A stretch of DNA of 64,000 bases from Bacteroidia bacterium (GTDB lineage: Bacteria > Bacteroidota > Bacteroidia > AKYH767-A > OLB10), in contig JBAOIA010000011.1 of the NCBI GenBank assembly GCA_037045145.1, positions 310,001 to 374,000 on the forward strand, given 5' to 3'. The notes under the pieces are model-generated. The model saw only the letters and a list, made by a program, of their open reading frames with translations. It was not told the origin of the DNA and made no database searches. The first letter of the stretch is position 1. Each line of letters starts with the position of its first letter. The position numbers and the translations under genes were made by a program. This document shows, piece by piece, positions 28,560 to 38,500 of the stretch.

Positions 28560-30683
28560 TTAACTCAGAAATTGAAATGCGGCAAAACTTGATACCCATG
28601 CTAAAGCACTCATATACACAAACTGAATGATTGGCCATTTCCAGGTTCCTGTTTCACGTTTTACTACTGCAAGTGTACTCATACATTGCATGGCAAAAGC
28701 ATAAAATAACATCAGAGAAATTCCAACTGCCAAGGTATAAAGTGGCGTTCCATCTGCTCTTTTTTCTGCACTCATTTTTTCTCTAATCGGCAGATTTTCA
28801 CCTTCGCTTCCTACACTATAAATGGTTGACATGGTTCCGACAAACACTTCGCGTGCTGCAAATGATGTCACCAAAGCTATCCCTATTTTCCAGTCGAAGC
28901 CCAACGGCTTAATTACAGGTTCAATAATTTTTCCTGTCCATCCTGCATAGGAATGTTCCAGTTTTTGCGCCTGCAATTGATTCAGTTCGTCCTGTGTTGT
29001 TTCGGGAAGTTCTGCTTTAGCTTCGTATAGTTTTTCAGTTTCGGCATATTCTTTTCCAGGTCCTCGTGATGATAAAAACCAAAGTATAATCGAAATAGCA
29101 ATGATGATTTTTCCGGCATCGAATAAAAATATTTTTACTTTATCGAAAATCACGAAGAAAATATTTTTCCATCGTGGCAAACGGTAAACCGGTAATTCCA
29201 TGATAAAAAAATCACGCTGCTTAGCCTTAACAAACATTTTAAACAACCATGCAGAAAATATGGCTGCAACAAATCCGATCAGATACATGAGCATCATTAC
29301 CAATCCCTGAGAATTAATAAACCCAAAAACATAATAACGAGGAATAACCAACGAGATGAGTAACGTATAAACAGGAAGTCGTGCAGAACAACTCATCAAT
29401 GGTGTTACCATAATTGTTACTATACGTTCTTTCCAGCTTTGAATGGTTCGTGTGGCAAGAATGGCAGGAACGGCACATGCTACACCACTCATCAATGGAA
29501 TTACTGACCTGCCATTTAATCCAAATGGTCTCAGCAACTTATCCATAATAAAACTGACTCTTGCCATATATCCGGTGTCTTCAAGAATGGTAATGAATAA
29601 AAACAATAAGGCAATTTGTGGTACAAATATGATGATGCCACCAAGGCCGGCAAGAATACCGTTTACAATAAGATCATTCAACACACCTTTTGGAAGTATT
29701 TCGCTTATTTTTTGAGAAAAATCGGCAAAAGTTCCGTCAATAAAATCCATCGGAAACTGTGCCACGTTGAATATAAACTGAAAGATTACAAAAAGTATAG
29801 CTAAGAAAATTCCATATCCCCATATTCTGTGTGTAACCAAATTGTCAACGGTTCGTGTCAGTGATTTTTGCACTGAGGCCGGTTCGCTGACACAACTTTT
29901 AAGAAGAACAGAAATAGTTTTGTAACGCTCAAGTGTTTCCGTTGCCTGCATTGCTTTTTGGCTAAACTGATGCTGCTGTAAAAGTGTATCCAGTTTTTGC
30001 TTTCCGTCTTGCCCTACAAAACTCAAATCAACTTTATCGTAATTACCTGCAAGAAGATACGCAGTGTAATCACTTTTTACCGGAAATGCTTGTTTGATTT
30101 CCTGAATCAATTCAGGTGCCAGTGTTGTTGCCGGCATAATATCGTTTTCGGGAATTGGAATAGTGTGGAGAACCGCTTTCTTGATTTCTTCTATACCGGT
30201 TTTCTGACGTACAATTGCCGGAATTACTTTGATGCCTAATGCCTGTTCCAGTTTTTTAATATCGGGCAGCAACCCTTTGTGAACAGCTAAGTCCATCATG
30301 TTAAGCACCAAAACAACAGGAATCTTCAGGTCAATTATCTGAGAGCATAAGAACAAACTGCGTTTTAGGTTAGATGCATCAGCAATAACAATAATCCTGT
30401 CGGGAAAAGATGGGTCTTGTGGGTCGGTTAGTACTTTATATGGAATTTGTTCATCAAGTGTTTTAGGGTATAAGCTATAAATACCGGGCAAATCTGTTAG
30501 TTCAACTTTATAATCAACACCTTCAAACGCATTGCGTAAGCTAAAGTAGCCCACATGTTTTTCTACTGTCACACCCGGAAAGTTGGCTACCTTTTGATTG
30601 AGACCCGTCAATACATTAAACAATGTGCTTTTACCACTATTAGGGTTACCAACCAATGCCACTTTTAGAATAACTTCACCCAC
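28560..30683 (-). CDS. feoB: Ferrous iron transport GTPase/permease
   Basis: FeoB imports Fe(II) across the inner membrane. The 707-residue protein has an N-terminal G domain (G1 GNPNSGKST at 12-20, G3 DLPGIYS, G4 NMMD), a helical GDI-like region, then two Gate repeats (GVACAVPAILATRTI and FAAREVFVGTMSTIYSVG) with about ten membrane segments. All G motifs are intact. It follows feoA with a 17-nt gap. No feoC-like gene is present. Confidence 0.97.
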   Translation of the reverse strand: MGEVILKVALVGNPNSGKSTLFNVLTGLNQKVANFPGVTVEKHVGYFSLRNAFEGVDYKVELTDLPGIYSLYPKTLDEQIPYKVLTDPQDPSFPDRIIVIADASNLKRSLFLCSQIIDLKIPVVLVLNMMDLAVHKGLLPDIKKLEQALGIKVIPAIVRQKTGIEEIKKAVLHTIPIPENDIMPATTLAPELIQEIKQAFPVKSDYTAYLLAGNYDKVDLSFVGQDGKQKLDTLLQQHQFSQKAMQATETLERYKTISVLLKSCVSEPASVQKSLTRTVDNLVTHRIWGYGIFLAILFVIFQFIFNVAQFPMDFIDGTFADFSQKISEILPKGVLNDLIVNGILAGLGGIIIFVPQIALLFLFITILEDTGYMARVSFIMDKLLRPFGLNGRSVIPLMSGVACAVPAILATRTIQSWKERIVTIMVTPLMSCSARLPVYTLLISLVIPRYYVFGFINSQGLVMMLMYLIGFVAAIFSAWLFKMFVKAKQRDFFIMELPVYRLPRWKNIFFVIFDKVKIFLFDAGKIIIAISIILWFLSSRGPGKEYAETEKLYEAKAELPETTQDELNQLQAQKLEHSYAGWTGKIIEPVIKPLGFDWKIGIALVTSFAAREVFVGTMSTIYSVGSEGENLPIREKMSAEKRADGTPLYTLAVGISLMLFYAFAMQCMSTLAVVKRETGTWKWPIIQFVYMSALAWVSSFAAFQFLS

Positions 30684-30700
30684 TTAAATTCTCCTTCTAT

Positions 30701-30976
30701 TTATAATGTACTCACCCATACAGTTTCTGCCTCATTTTTTCTTAAACTAAGCTGATAGCCTGCAACTTTAATTGCAATCGGATCGCCCAAAGGAGCCGTT
30801 CGTTCCATCAGTACAGTTTCACCGGGAATACAACCCATTTCCATCAGCTTAAGTTTTATCTCTTCATCACTGAAATTCTGAATAACTCCCGCCTCACCCG
30901 GCTTTAATTCGCTTAACTTTTTTTCCAATCCGGCACTATTAAATTTTATGATGCGAAAATAGGTAACCGCAAGCAC
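30701..30976 (-). CDS. feoA: FeoA-domain protein
   Basis: This small SH3-like cytoplasmic protein works with FeoB. The domain LSELKPGEAGVIQNF...MEMGCIPGETVLMERTAPLGDPIAIKVAGYQLSLR is complete; the core is shown here with its middle left out. The longest frame starts at GTG 30976 (91 residues). TTG at 30928 gives 75 residues, the usual FeoA length, and places a -7-like TATTTTCG (30954-30961) upstream. The shorter start may therefore be the real one. Confidence 0.93.
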   Translation of the reverse strand: MLAVTYFRIIKFNSAGLEKKLSELKPGEAGVIQNFSDEEIKLKLMEMGCIPGETVLMERTAPLGDPIAIKVAGYQLSLRKNEAETVWVSTL

Positions 30977-31066
30977 ATTACGGTCACTCAGTTGGTGGTG
31001 ATTTTTGTAAGAAAATATTGATAACCTCGTTTAAAACTTTTCAATTGTCAACAATGCTTAGAAAAT

Positions 31067-31074
31067 TAACTTTG
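31067..31074 (+). promoter_or_regulatory. -7 promoter element TAACTTTG before mreC
   Basis: This exact TAnnTTTG match lies 42 nt upstream of mreC in the divergent region between feoA and mreC. Confidence 0.55.
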
Positions 31075-31116
31075 CACCTTTGTAAAGGTTGGGTTTCATT
31101 CTGCAAATTATAGTTT

Positions 31117-31962
31117 ATGCGTAATTTATTCCTGTTTTTAAGCCGGAATTACATTTTCATATTTTTTATACTGCTTGAGGCAGTTTGCTTCTTCCTTATT
31201 GCACAAAACAACTCTTATCAGAATGCAGCAACACTTAACTCAACCAATAAAGTTGTGTCATCTGTTTATTCCACTATAAGTTCTGTAACCGATTATTTGA
31301 ATCTGGCTGAAAACAACAGAAGGCTTGCCGAAGAAAATGCCTACTTGCGCACTCAGCTTCCTTCATCTTATTTCGATACCACAGTTGTAAGAAATCATAA
31401 AGTGGACACCCTTCACAATCTTGAATATTCCTACATTGAGGCTAAAATCATTAACAACAGCACAAACAGGCGCAACAATTATATGACTCTTAACAAGGGT
31501 TCCGATGCCGGTATTGCACCCGAAATGGGTGTCATTACAGGTCATGGGATTATTGGCATCGTTAAGAATGTATCTGCACATTACAGCACGGTTACCTCAT
31601 TTCTTCACACACAAAGCAAGGTAAGTGTGCGCTTTAAAAACAACAACTACAATGGTTCAATGGTTTGGGATAGCGATAATTCTCCAACAGAGGCTACAGT
31701 GATTGACATTCCGCGACATGTGCCCTTTAAAGTTGGCGACACCCTGGTAACTACAACATTTTCGCCCTACTACCCTGAAGGTATTATGGTAGGTACAGTA
31801 AAATCATTTGATATTGATGCAGGAAGTAACTCCTTTAGAATTATACTAAAACTAAGTACAAGTTTTAATGATGTATCGTATGTGTATGTGGTGAACAACT
31901 TGCTGAAAAATGAACGTAAACAATTAGAAGAGAAACAAAAAGATGCTGTCCGAGATAATTAA
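31117..31962 (+). CDS. mreC: Rod shape-determining protein MreC
   Basis: This 281-residue bitopic protein has an N-terminal membrane segment (about 10-30), a coiled coil (about 60-85, LNLAENNRRLAEENAYLRTQ) and two beta domains with the conserved GSDAGIAPEMGVI and GIIGIVKNVS blocks. MreC links the cytoskeletal MreB to PBP2/RodA in the periplasm. It opens the operon mreC-mreD-mrdA-rodA. mreB is not adjacent. Confidence 0.95.
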   Translation: MRNLFLFLSRNYIFIFFILLEAVCFFLIAQNNSYQNAATLNSTNKVVSSVYSTISSVTDYLNLAENNRRLAEENAYLRTQLPSSYFDTTVVRNHKVDTLHNLEYSYIEAKIINNSTNRRNNYMTLNKGSDAGIAPEMGVITGHGIIGIVKNVSAHYSTVTSFLHTQSKVSVRFKNNNYNGSMVWDSDNSPTEATVIDIPRHVPFKVGDTLVTTTFSPYYPEGIMVGTVKSFDIDAGSNSFRIILKLSTSFNDVSYVYVVNNLLKNERKQLEEKQKDAVRDN

Positions 31963-32464
31963 ATCTGTCTTACGTTTTATTCTGTTGATATTGTTGCAGG
32001 TTGTACTGCTTAACAAAATCCGCTTTGCCGGATATATCAATCCTTTTGTGTACCCGCTTTTTTTATTACTGCTTCCCGTTCGTATTCCAAAAACACTGCT
32101 GCTTATTCTTGCTTTTATTACGGGTATATGTGTTGATATTTTCTCTGATACTTTGGGTATGCATGCAGCAGCATCGGTGTTTCTTGGTTTTATGCGTCCC
32201 TACATCATTAAACTTCTTGCCCCTCGTGATGGCTATGACTCAGATGCAGTAATATCATTAAAACAAATGGGCATTCTGTGGATGGTGTATTATTTATTTA
32301 TCAGTATTTTTCTGCATCATCTGTTTTTGTTTTATACAGAAGTGTTCCGTTTTAACGATTTCGGAGCAACATTCCTCAGAGTATGTTTATCTACCGTTAC
32401 ATCTGTGGTAATAATTTTTATCATTTTGTTGTTATTCGACAAAACAAAAGTGCAACGCAAATAA
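31943..32464 (+). CDS. mreD: Rod shape-determining membrane protein MreD
   Basis: This 173-residue protein has about five membrane segments and overlaps the mreC stop by 20 nt. Sequence conservation in MreD is weak, and the call rests on topology, length, the TGICVDIFSDTLGMHAAAS block and position between mreC and mrdA. Confidence 0.9.
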   Translation: MLSEIIKSVLRFILLILLQVVLLNKIRFAGYINPFVYPLFLLLLPVRIPKTLLLILAFITGICVDIFSDTLGMHAAASVFLGFMRPYIIKLLAPRDGYDSDAVISLKQMGILWMVYYLFISIFLHHLFLFYTEVFRFNDFGATFLRVCLSTVTSVVIIFIILLLFDKTKVQRK

Positions 32465-32473
32465 TTCAAGATT

Positions 32474-34315
32474 TTGAAAACCTCGCATAGCACACAACGC
32501 CTCATTTTAGTAATTAACATTGCATTGGTGGCTATTGTTTATATCGGGCGTTTGTTCTATTTACAGGTTATTGAAGATAAATATAAGTTGTCGGCCGATG
32601 AAAACGTACTACGCAGAATAATTGACTACCCTTCGAGAGGTTTGGTTTATGACAGAAACGGAAAACTACTGGTGTTTAATCAGACTGTCTATGACTTAAT
32701 GATTACACCCCGTGAAGTCAAAGAAATGGACACTGTTGAATTTTGTTCTATCATAAAAATCAGTATTGAAGATTTCAGGAAGAAATTTCAAAAAGCAAAA
32801 AATTATTCTCCTTATCGTTCGTCAATTTTTGAAAAACAAATTTCAGCAGAAACATACGGAACACTTCAGGAAAAGCTTTTTAAATACAAAGGCTTCAGTG
32901 TTCAACCACGTACCATCAGAAAATATCCTTACAACACAGCAGCACACTTATTGGGGTATCTTGGTGAGGTAGATGAAAATGTGACTGCTAAAAACAACTA
33001 TTATCAAATGGGCGACTATATTGGTATCAGTGGAATTGAGCAGAGCTATGAAAAAGAATTACGAGGCAGACGCGGTACCCGATATATGATGGTTGATAAT
33101 TTTAATCGTGAAAAAGGACGTTTTAAAGAAGGGAAATATGATACCCTTGCAATATCCGGTGAAAATTTAAAACTATCGCTGGATGCAGAATTACAAGAGT
33201 ACGCAGAGTTATTATTTCAGAATAAACGAGGCAGTGCCGTTGCTATTGACCCTTCAACCGGTGAAATTCTTGCAATGGTTAACAGCCCTACATACAATCC
33301 TAATCTGATGGTTGGCAGAGAACGCTCGCGCAACTATGGCCGTTTATTAAAAGATGAGGATAAGCCCCTTTTTAATCGTGCCATGATGGCCTACTATCCT
33401 CCCGGTTCAACATTTAAAATTATCAACTCACTCATTGGTTTGCAAGAGAAGGTAATCACCCCGGAAACTTATTTCAGTTGTGCAGGTGGCTATAGGGTTG
33501 GAAATATTTTTGTTCACTGTCACCCGCACAGCTCTCCTCTTGATTTACGCACTGCAGTTGCCGTTTCGTGTAACACTTATTATTGCCAGACTTTTCGTGG
33601 GGTGATTGACAATAGAAAATACAACAGAACAGAAGATGCTTTTGATATCTGGCGCAATTACGTTCTTAGCTTTGGCATAGGTAAAAAAATTGATGTAGAT
33701 ATGCCGCATGAGTTGCGAGGTAACGTACCCACGGTTGATTACTATAATCGCTTCTTTGGAAAAGGGCGATGGAAATCATCAACCATTATTTCATTAGCAA
33801 TAGGACAAGGTGAATTAGGTATAACACCATTACAAATGGCTAATGCTGCCTGCATTGTTGCCAATAAAGGATATTATTATGTGCCTCATATTGTAAAAGA
33901 AATCGGTTATAAACATTACCTGCCTGATCATTTCAAAAAGAAAAATTACACGTTGGTTGATTCAAAATATTTTGATGCCATACAAGATGGAATGGAATGG
34001 GTTTTTGAACGTGGCACAGCCCGTGGCTCGCGTGTTGACAGTTTGGTGATGTGTGGTAAAACAGGAACGGCACAAAATCCACATGGAAAAAACCATTCTG
34101 TTTTTTTCTGTTTTGCTCCGCGTGAAAATCCAAAAATTGCTGTTGCCGTTTTAGTTGAAAATGCTGGACAAGGTGCACATTTTGCAGCACCTATTGCAAG
34201 TTTAATGGTTCAGAAGTATTTACTGAAAGCCATAAAACGTCCTGATCTGGAAAAACGAATGTTAGATGCAGTGATAGTACCTGTGGCAAAAGACTCAACC
34301 GTTTTAGATGACTAA
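32474..34315 (+). CDS. mrdA: Penicillin-binding protein 2 (elongation transpeptidase)
   Basis: This 613-residue class B PBP has an N-terminal anchor (about 10-30), a dimerisation/pedestal domain with RGLVYDRNG, and a transpeptidase domain with SxxK (PPGSTFKI), SxN (VSCNTYYC) and KTG (CGKTGTAQNP). It crosslinks peptidoglycan in the rod complex with RodA. The start is TTG 32474, 9 nt after mreD. The next gene, rodA, begins 3 nt after the stop. Confidence 0.96.
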   Translation: MKTSHSTQRLILVINIALVAIVYIGRLFYLQVIEDKYKLSADENVLRRIIDYPSRGLVYDRNGKLLVFNQTVYDLMITPREVKEMDTVEFCSIIKISIEDFRKKFQKAKNYSPYRSSIFEKQISAETYGTLQEKLFKYKGFSVQPRTIRKYPYNTAAHLLGYLGEVDENVTAKNNYYQMGDYIGISGIEQSYEKELRGRRGTRYMMVDNFNREKGRFKEGKYDTLAISGENLKLSLDAELQEYAELLFQNKRGSAVAIDPSTGEILAMVNSPTYNPNLMVGRERSRNYGRLLKDEDKPLFNRAMMAYYPPGSTFKIINSLIGLQEKVITPETYFSCAGGYRVGNIFVHCHPHSSPLDLRTAVAVSCNTYYCQTFRGVIDNRKYNRTEDAFDIWRNYVLSFGIGKKIDVDMPHELRGNVPTVDYYNRFFGKGRWKSSTIISLAIGQGELGITPLQMANAACIVANKGYYYVPHIVKEIGYKHYLPDHFKKKNYTLVDSKYFDAIQDGMEWVFERGTARGSRVDSLVMCGKTGTAQNPHGKNHSVFFCFAPRENPKIAVAVLVENAGQGAHFAAPIASLMVQKYLLKAIKRPDLEKRMLDAVIVPVAKDSTVLDD

Positions 34316-34318
34316 ATA

Positions 34319-35581
34319 ATGAGAAAGCAGAAAAGTGTTTTTCAGAATATAGACTGGTGGCTCGTGTCGCTGTATTTAATTATGGTTATTGCCGGTTGGT
34401 TAAACATTTTTGCAGCAGTCTATAATGAAGAACATCGGGCCATAACAGACTTTTCACAAAACTATGGCAAGCAAATGATGTGGATTTTCACATCTCTTGT
34501 TATTGCATTTTTTATACTGATTATTGATGGGAAGTTTTATGATGCCTTTTCCGGAGTAATTTATACAATCAGTATAATCTCTATGATAGCTGTACTTTTT
34601 TTCGGTCATACAGTTGCAGGAAGTAAGTCGTGGTTTCGCATTGGCGATTTTGGAATTCAACCTGCGGAGTTTGCAAAATTTGCTACTGCTATGATGATTG
34701 CAAAATTTTTAAGTCCGCCAGGAATAAAGAAAAACACATGGCAAACGCGCATTTATGCAGTTGCGATTTTCTTTATTCCACTTCTACTCATTTTATTAGA
34801 AAACGAGACCGGTGTTGCATTGGTATTTCTATCATTTTGCATTGTTCTATATCGCGAAGAAATTATTCCGGGATGGTTGCTTATGATTGGTATTTCTGCT
34901 GCCATATTGTTTGTAGTTTCGTTGTTAGTGCCTAAAATAATACTCGTTACCTCTCTGCTGATACTTGCTGCAATAATTGTTTTACTGTTTCGGAAATGGA
35001 AAACATTTTTTGTTGTTGCCGGATTGGTTGCCATTTGTATTGGTGTTGTAGTTAGTGTTGATCATGTATTTAACCATGTTTTAGAACCTCATCAGAAAAA
35101 ACGAATTCAGGTATTTTTAGGAATGGAAGAGGATCTTAAAGGTGCCGGTTACAATGTAAATCAAAGTAAAATAGCAATTGGCTCAGGTGGGTTGACAGGA
35201 AAAGGTTTCTTAAAGGGTACTCAAACCAAATATAATTTTGTACCGGAGCAAAGTACTGATTTTATTTTTTGCACGGTTGGCGAAGAATGGGGATTTGTTG
35301 GTACAACAACTGTTGTTCTTTTGTTTCTGGCATTGTTATATAGAATTATTTTTATTGCCGAGCGGCAGAAGTCAGCCTTTGCAAGAATTTATGGTTATGG
35401 TGTTGCAGGAATAATATTCTTTCACTTTATGGTAAATGTAGGAATGACAATAGGTCTGATGCCCGTAATAGGAATACCCCTGCCCTTTTTCAGTTATGGA
35501 GGGTCATCATTGTGGGGATTTACAATCCTCTTATTTATTCTGATAAAACTAGACAGCTATCGCACATTTGTTTTGCGATAA
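34319..35581 (+). CDS. rodA: Rod-complex peptidoglycan glycosyltransferase RodA
   Basis: This 420-residue SEDS-family polytopic protein has about ten membrane segments, an early block GSKSWFRIGDFGIQPAEFAK, the loop NQSKIAIGSGGLTGKG and the final PLPFFSYGGSSL motif. SEDS proteins polymerise lipid II together with a class B PBP, here the preceding mrdA. The stop abuts the stop of the convergent gene with no gap. Confidence 0.96.
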   Translation: MRKQKSVFQNIDWWLVSLYLIMVIAGWLNIFAAVYNEEHRAITDFSQNYGKQMMWIFTSLVIAFFILIIDGKFYDAFSGVIYTISIISMIAVLFFGHTVAGSKSWFRIGDFGIQPAEFAKFATAMMIAKFLSPPGIKKNTWQTRIYAVAIFFIPLLLILLENETGVALVFLSFCIVLYREEIIPGWLLMIGISAAILFVVSLLVPKIILVTSLLILAAIIVLLFRKWKTFFVVAGLVAICIGVVVSVDHVFNHVLEPHQKKRIQVFLGMEEDLKGAGYNVNQSKIAIGSGGLTGKGFLKGTQTKYNFVPEQSTDFIFCTVGEEWGFVGTTTVVLLFLALLYRIIFIAERQKSAFARIYGYGVAGIIFFHFMVNVGMTIGLMPVIGIPLPFFSYGGSSLWGFTILLFILIKLDSYRTFVLR

Positions 35582-38500
35582 TCAGAAATCGAGGCCAAGA
35601 GCAAGATTAAACAATGGTTTTTGTACCTGACGATCGTCAATGCCAAAACCCCAGTCGGCACGAATAAAATAACCGAATACTCGACTACGAAATCCAAAGC
35701 CATAGGCTCCAACTACAGGTTGTATTTGTTTAATCACAGTAACTGTTACCGGGTTGCTGCCTCCGCCACCAATCACTTCTTCATTAAGTCCGTTCGTGTT
35801 AGAAAATGGTGAAGTACCAGACCATGCTGTGCCTGCATCGAAAAATACTACTGCTTGAAAATTCCGAATCAGGTCTGAACGAATTGGTCTATTGAGCAAA
35901 TATTGAAATACCGGAATACGCAACTCCGAATTAAACAAAGCAAAGCTGCTACCATTACGGATATTCTGTTTAAACCCCCGCATGGGCGAAGCTAATGTTT
36001 GAAAAACGTACTCCTCGTTCTTGTCAACACTAATTTCATTATTAAAATTATTACCCGGAACAATAACATTATCCTGCGAGCCTAAATAATATATCAATTT
36101 TTGCTTGCCCAATGAAGTGCTTGCCGATAATCTGTTTGCCCAGATAATTTGCCTGTGTACTTTAATGTAGTGACGAAAATCCGCACCAATGATGTAAACC
36201 ATTTTTTCGGGCCTGTTGATTTTACGAAACATTTCAGCAAAAATTTTAAACCGTGTACCATTGTAAAGATTCAATGCTTTATTAATAGTGTTATCAAAAA
36301 TATATTCTCCTTTAATGCTGGCCCAATAGTCTATTATATCACTTTTTTCTAATTGTGCTTTCTCTGTTGCAACATATATAGACTTATCCATGCGCATGTC
36401 AATGGTTCCCTTAACTGCGGAAATTTCGCTGAATGGATATTTTCCTGAATATTTTAAATTATAGGTATGTGTACGTAACACATCGAGGTCTGAAACTGAG
36501 AATAATTTTGACTGACGTGAGAAAAGAATCTGTTTATCAATTCTTTTCTTTAAAGATTCAATCATCAACATGTATTCATTACTATTAAAATCAAATCCGA
36601 TACGAAACGCACCACTGATTTTGTAGTCATTCATCAAGTCGCTCATTCCAATTTTGAACAGGGCATTCATTCCGGGATCAAAATATACGGCACCACCGGT
36701 GTATGGCTGATAGGTTGTGTTGAACAAACTGTTGTCGAGCTGTGTAAGAATATAGTCAGAGGAAAATGAAATATCGTAGTTGCGCTGTTTTGGCATCCGG
36801 AAAATTGCAGAATCAGAAGTGACTTTTTCTTCAATGCTATCCGGCTGCAAATTCACTTTCTCTTGAATAGTTTTAACTGTATCTGTTGTGACAGATTTAC
36901 TTTCTATCGGTTCTTCTTTCTTCTTCTTTGATTTGAATTCACTCTGAAAAACATAATTTCCAACATCAATAGCTGCACTGTCTTTTTTATGTGATGGTTC
37001 ACTTGTTACAATACGTGCTTGTGTTTCCTCGGGTTTTGATTTTACAACTTCAGGTTTTGGTTTAAAAACCGATTGTGAAGAGTAAGTTAAATCAAAAGTC
37101 TTTGACTTATCAAAGGGCATATTGTCTTTCAGAAAAATTCTGTATCTGCCATTGTTAACAGCTAATTCTGTAAACTTATTTTTTCTTGCTGAAAAATCCT
37201 GTTCCAGAATATTTCTGTTGCTATTAGTTAAAGCATAATGTCTGAAAAAATATCGGTAATGTTCTGTTGTATCTATAAAACTAATAGCACTATCCATCTC
37301 CGAGACAAATCTATTGATGACACCATTTTTATCAGACAGATAGGTTATTCGAAGTGAATCACTCATAGCAGGGAAAGTTTCATTCTCAGGCGAATGGGTT
37401 ATACGCAATAATTTTCCCTCTCTATTGTAGAGGTCTTCTATAAAAAGATCCAAATTGTTCTGTGATGGATTTTGTTTAATGTCAACTCCAAGGGTATCAT
37501 TGCTTCTGTTTGATGAAAAAATTATTCTGCTGCCTGTAATATCATACTGTGGGTACAAGTCATCATACACATCATTTGTAACCTGATCGAAGTTACGACC
37601 TCGCACATTAAATACATATATATCGCTTTGACCTTTTTGAACAGCCGACATCAATAGTTTTGATCCATCGGGAGAGTAGGTCATGCTGAGAATTTTAGAA
37701 AAACTCATTATCTCTGAAAGGTCAGGTTTTTTTGTTTCTGTATTAAACAAATTCAGAATAATATTTCCCTTTTGTTCTTTAACTATTGCTAATATTTTTC
37801 CGGACGGATGCCAGGCTGTAATGGGAAAGGAACAATCGTTCTCTGTTGTCAAAGAAACATATCCACCTTTATCAGCGCAAATACGTTTACCTGTTTTCAC
37901 ATCAGCAATTTTAACCTTGTAGCGACCGCGTTTATTGGTTACATAACTTACTCTGTTTCCAAATGGGTCTGATTTTACCTGATAAATTAATTTGTTCCTT
38001 TCTTTAATTTTTAATGGTGTTGCTACAATTGGAAGTTTGTTCTTTTCAAATTCCTGAAATTTTTTTGTGTGATAACTTAACCAGTCGGCAGAAAGTTGCT
38101 TTAAACGGACGCCAAGAACAAAAACAAAACCGCTTTCAAGACTACGGTTGATGCGTGTCATATAAACCAAATTACTTAATGAAGCTTCCCCATAAGTTGT
38201 AATGATATAATGCCATAACGACTGACCTGCAAAAACTTCATCACGCTCAATAAGTTTATTCAAGACCGGTTTTTTTTCTGTCATGATATAATCTCGCAAT
38301 TTATTATCGTCTTCAGCTGTCCATCCTTTGGAAAGGTAGGTTACCAATCCCTGCGTGTACCATTGTGGAAGATTAAGGAGAATGGATGCCTGCAAACGTT
38401 CTCTGATGTTACCACCATAAAACAATTGTTCAAGCAATGCTCTTGCCATGCCGGCACGAATTTGTTCTTGTAAGTGCTGATGATTTCCATCAAAATAAAT

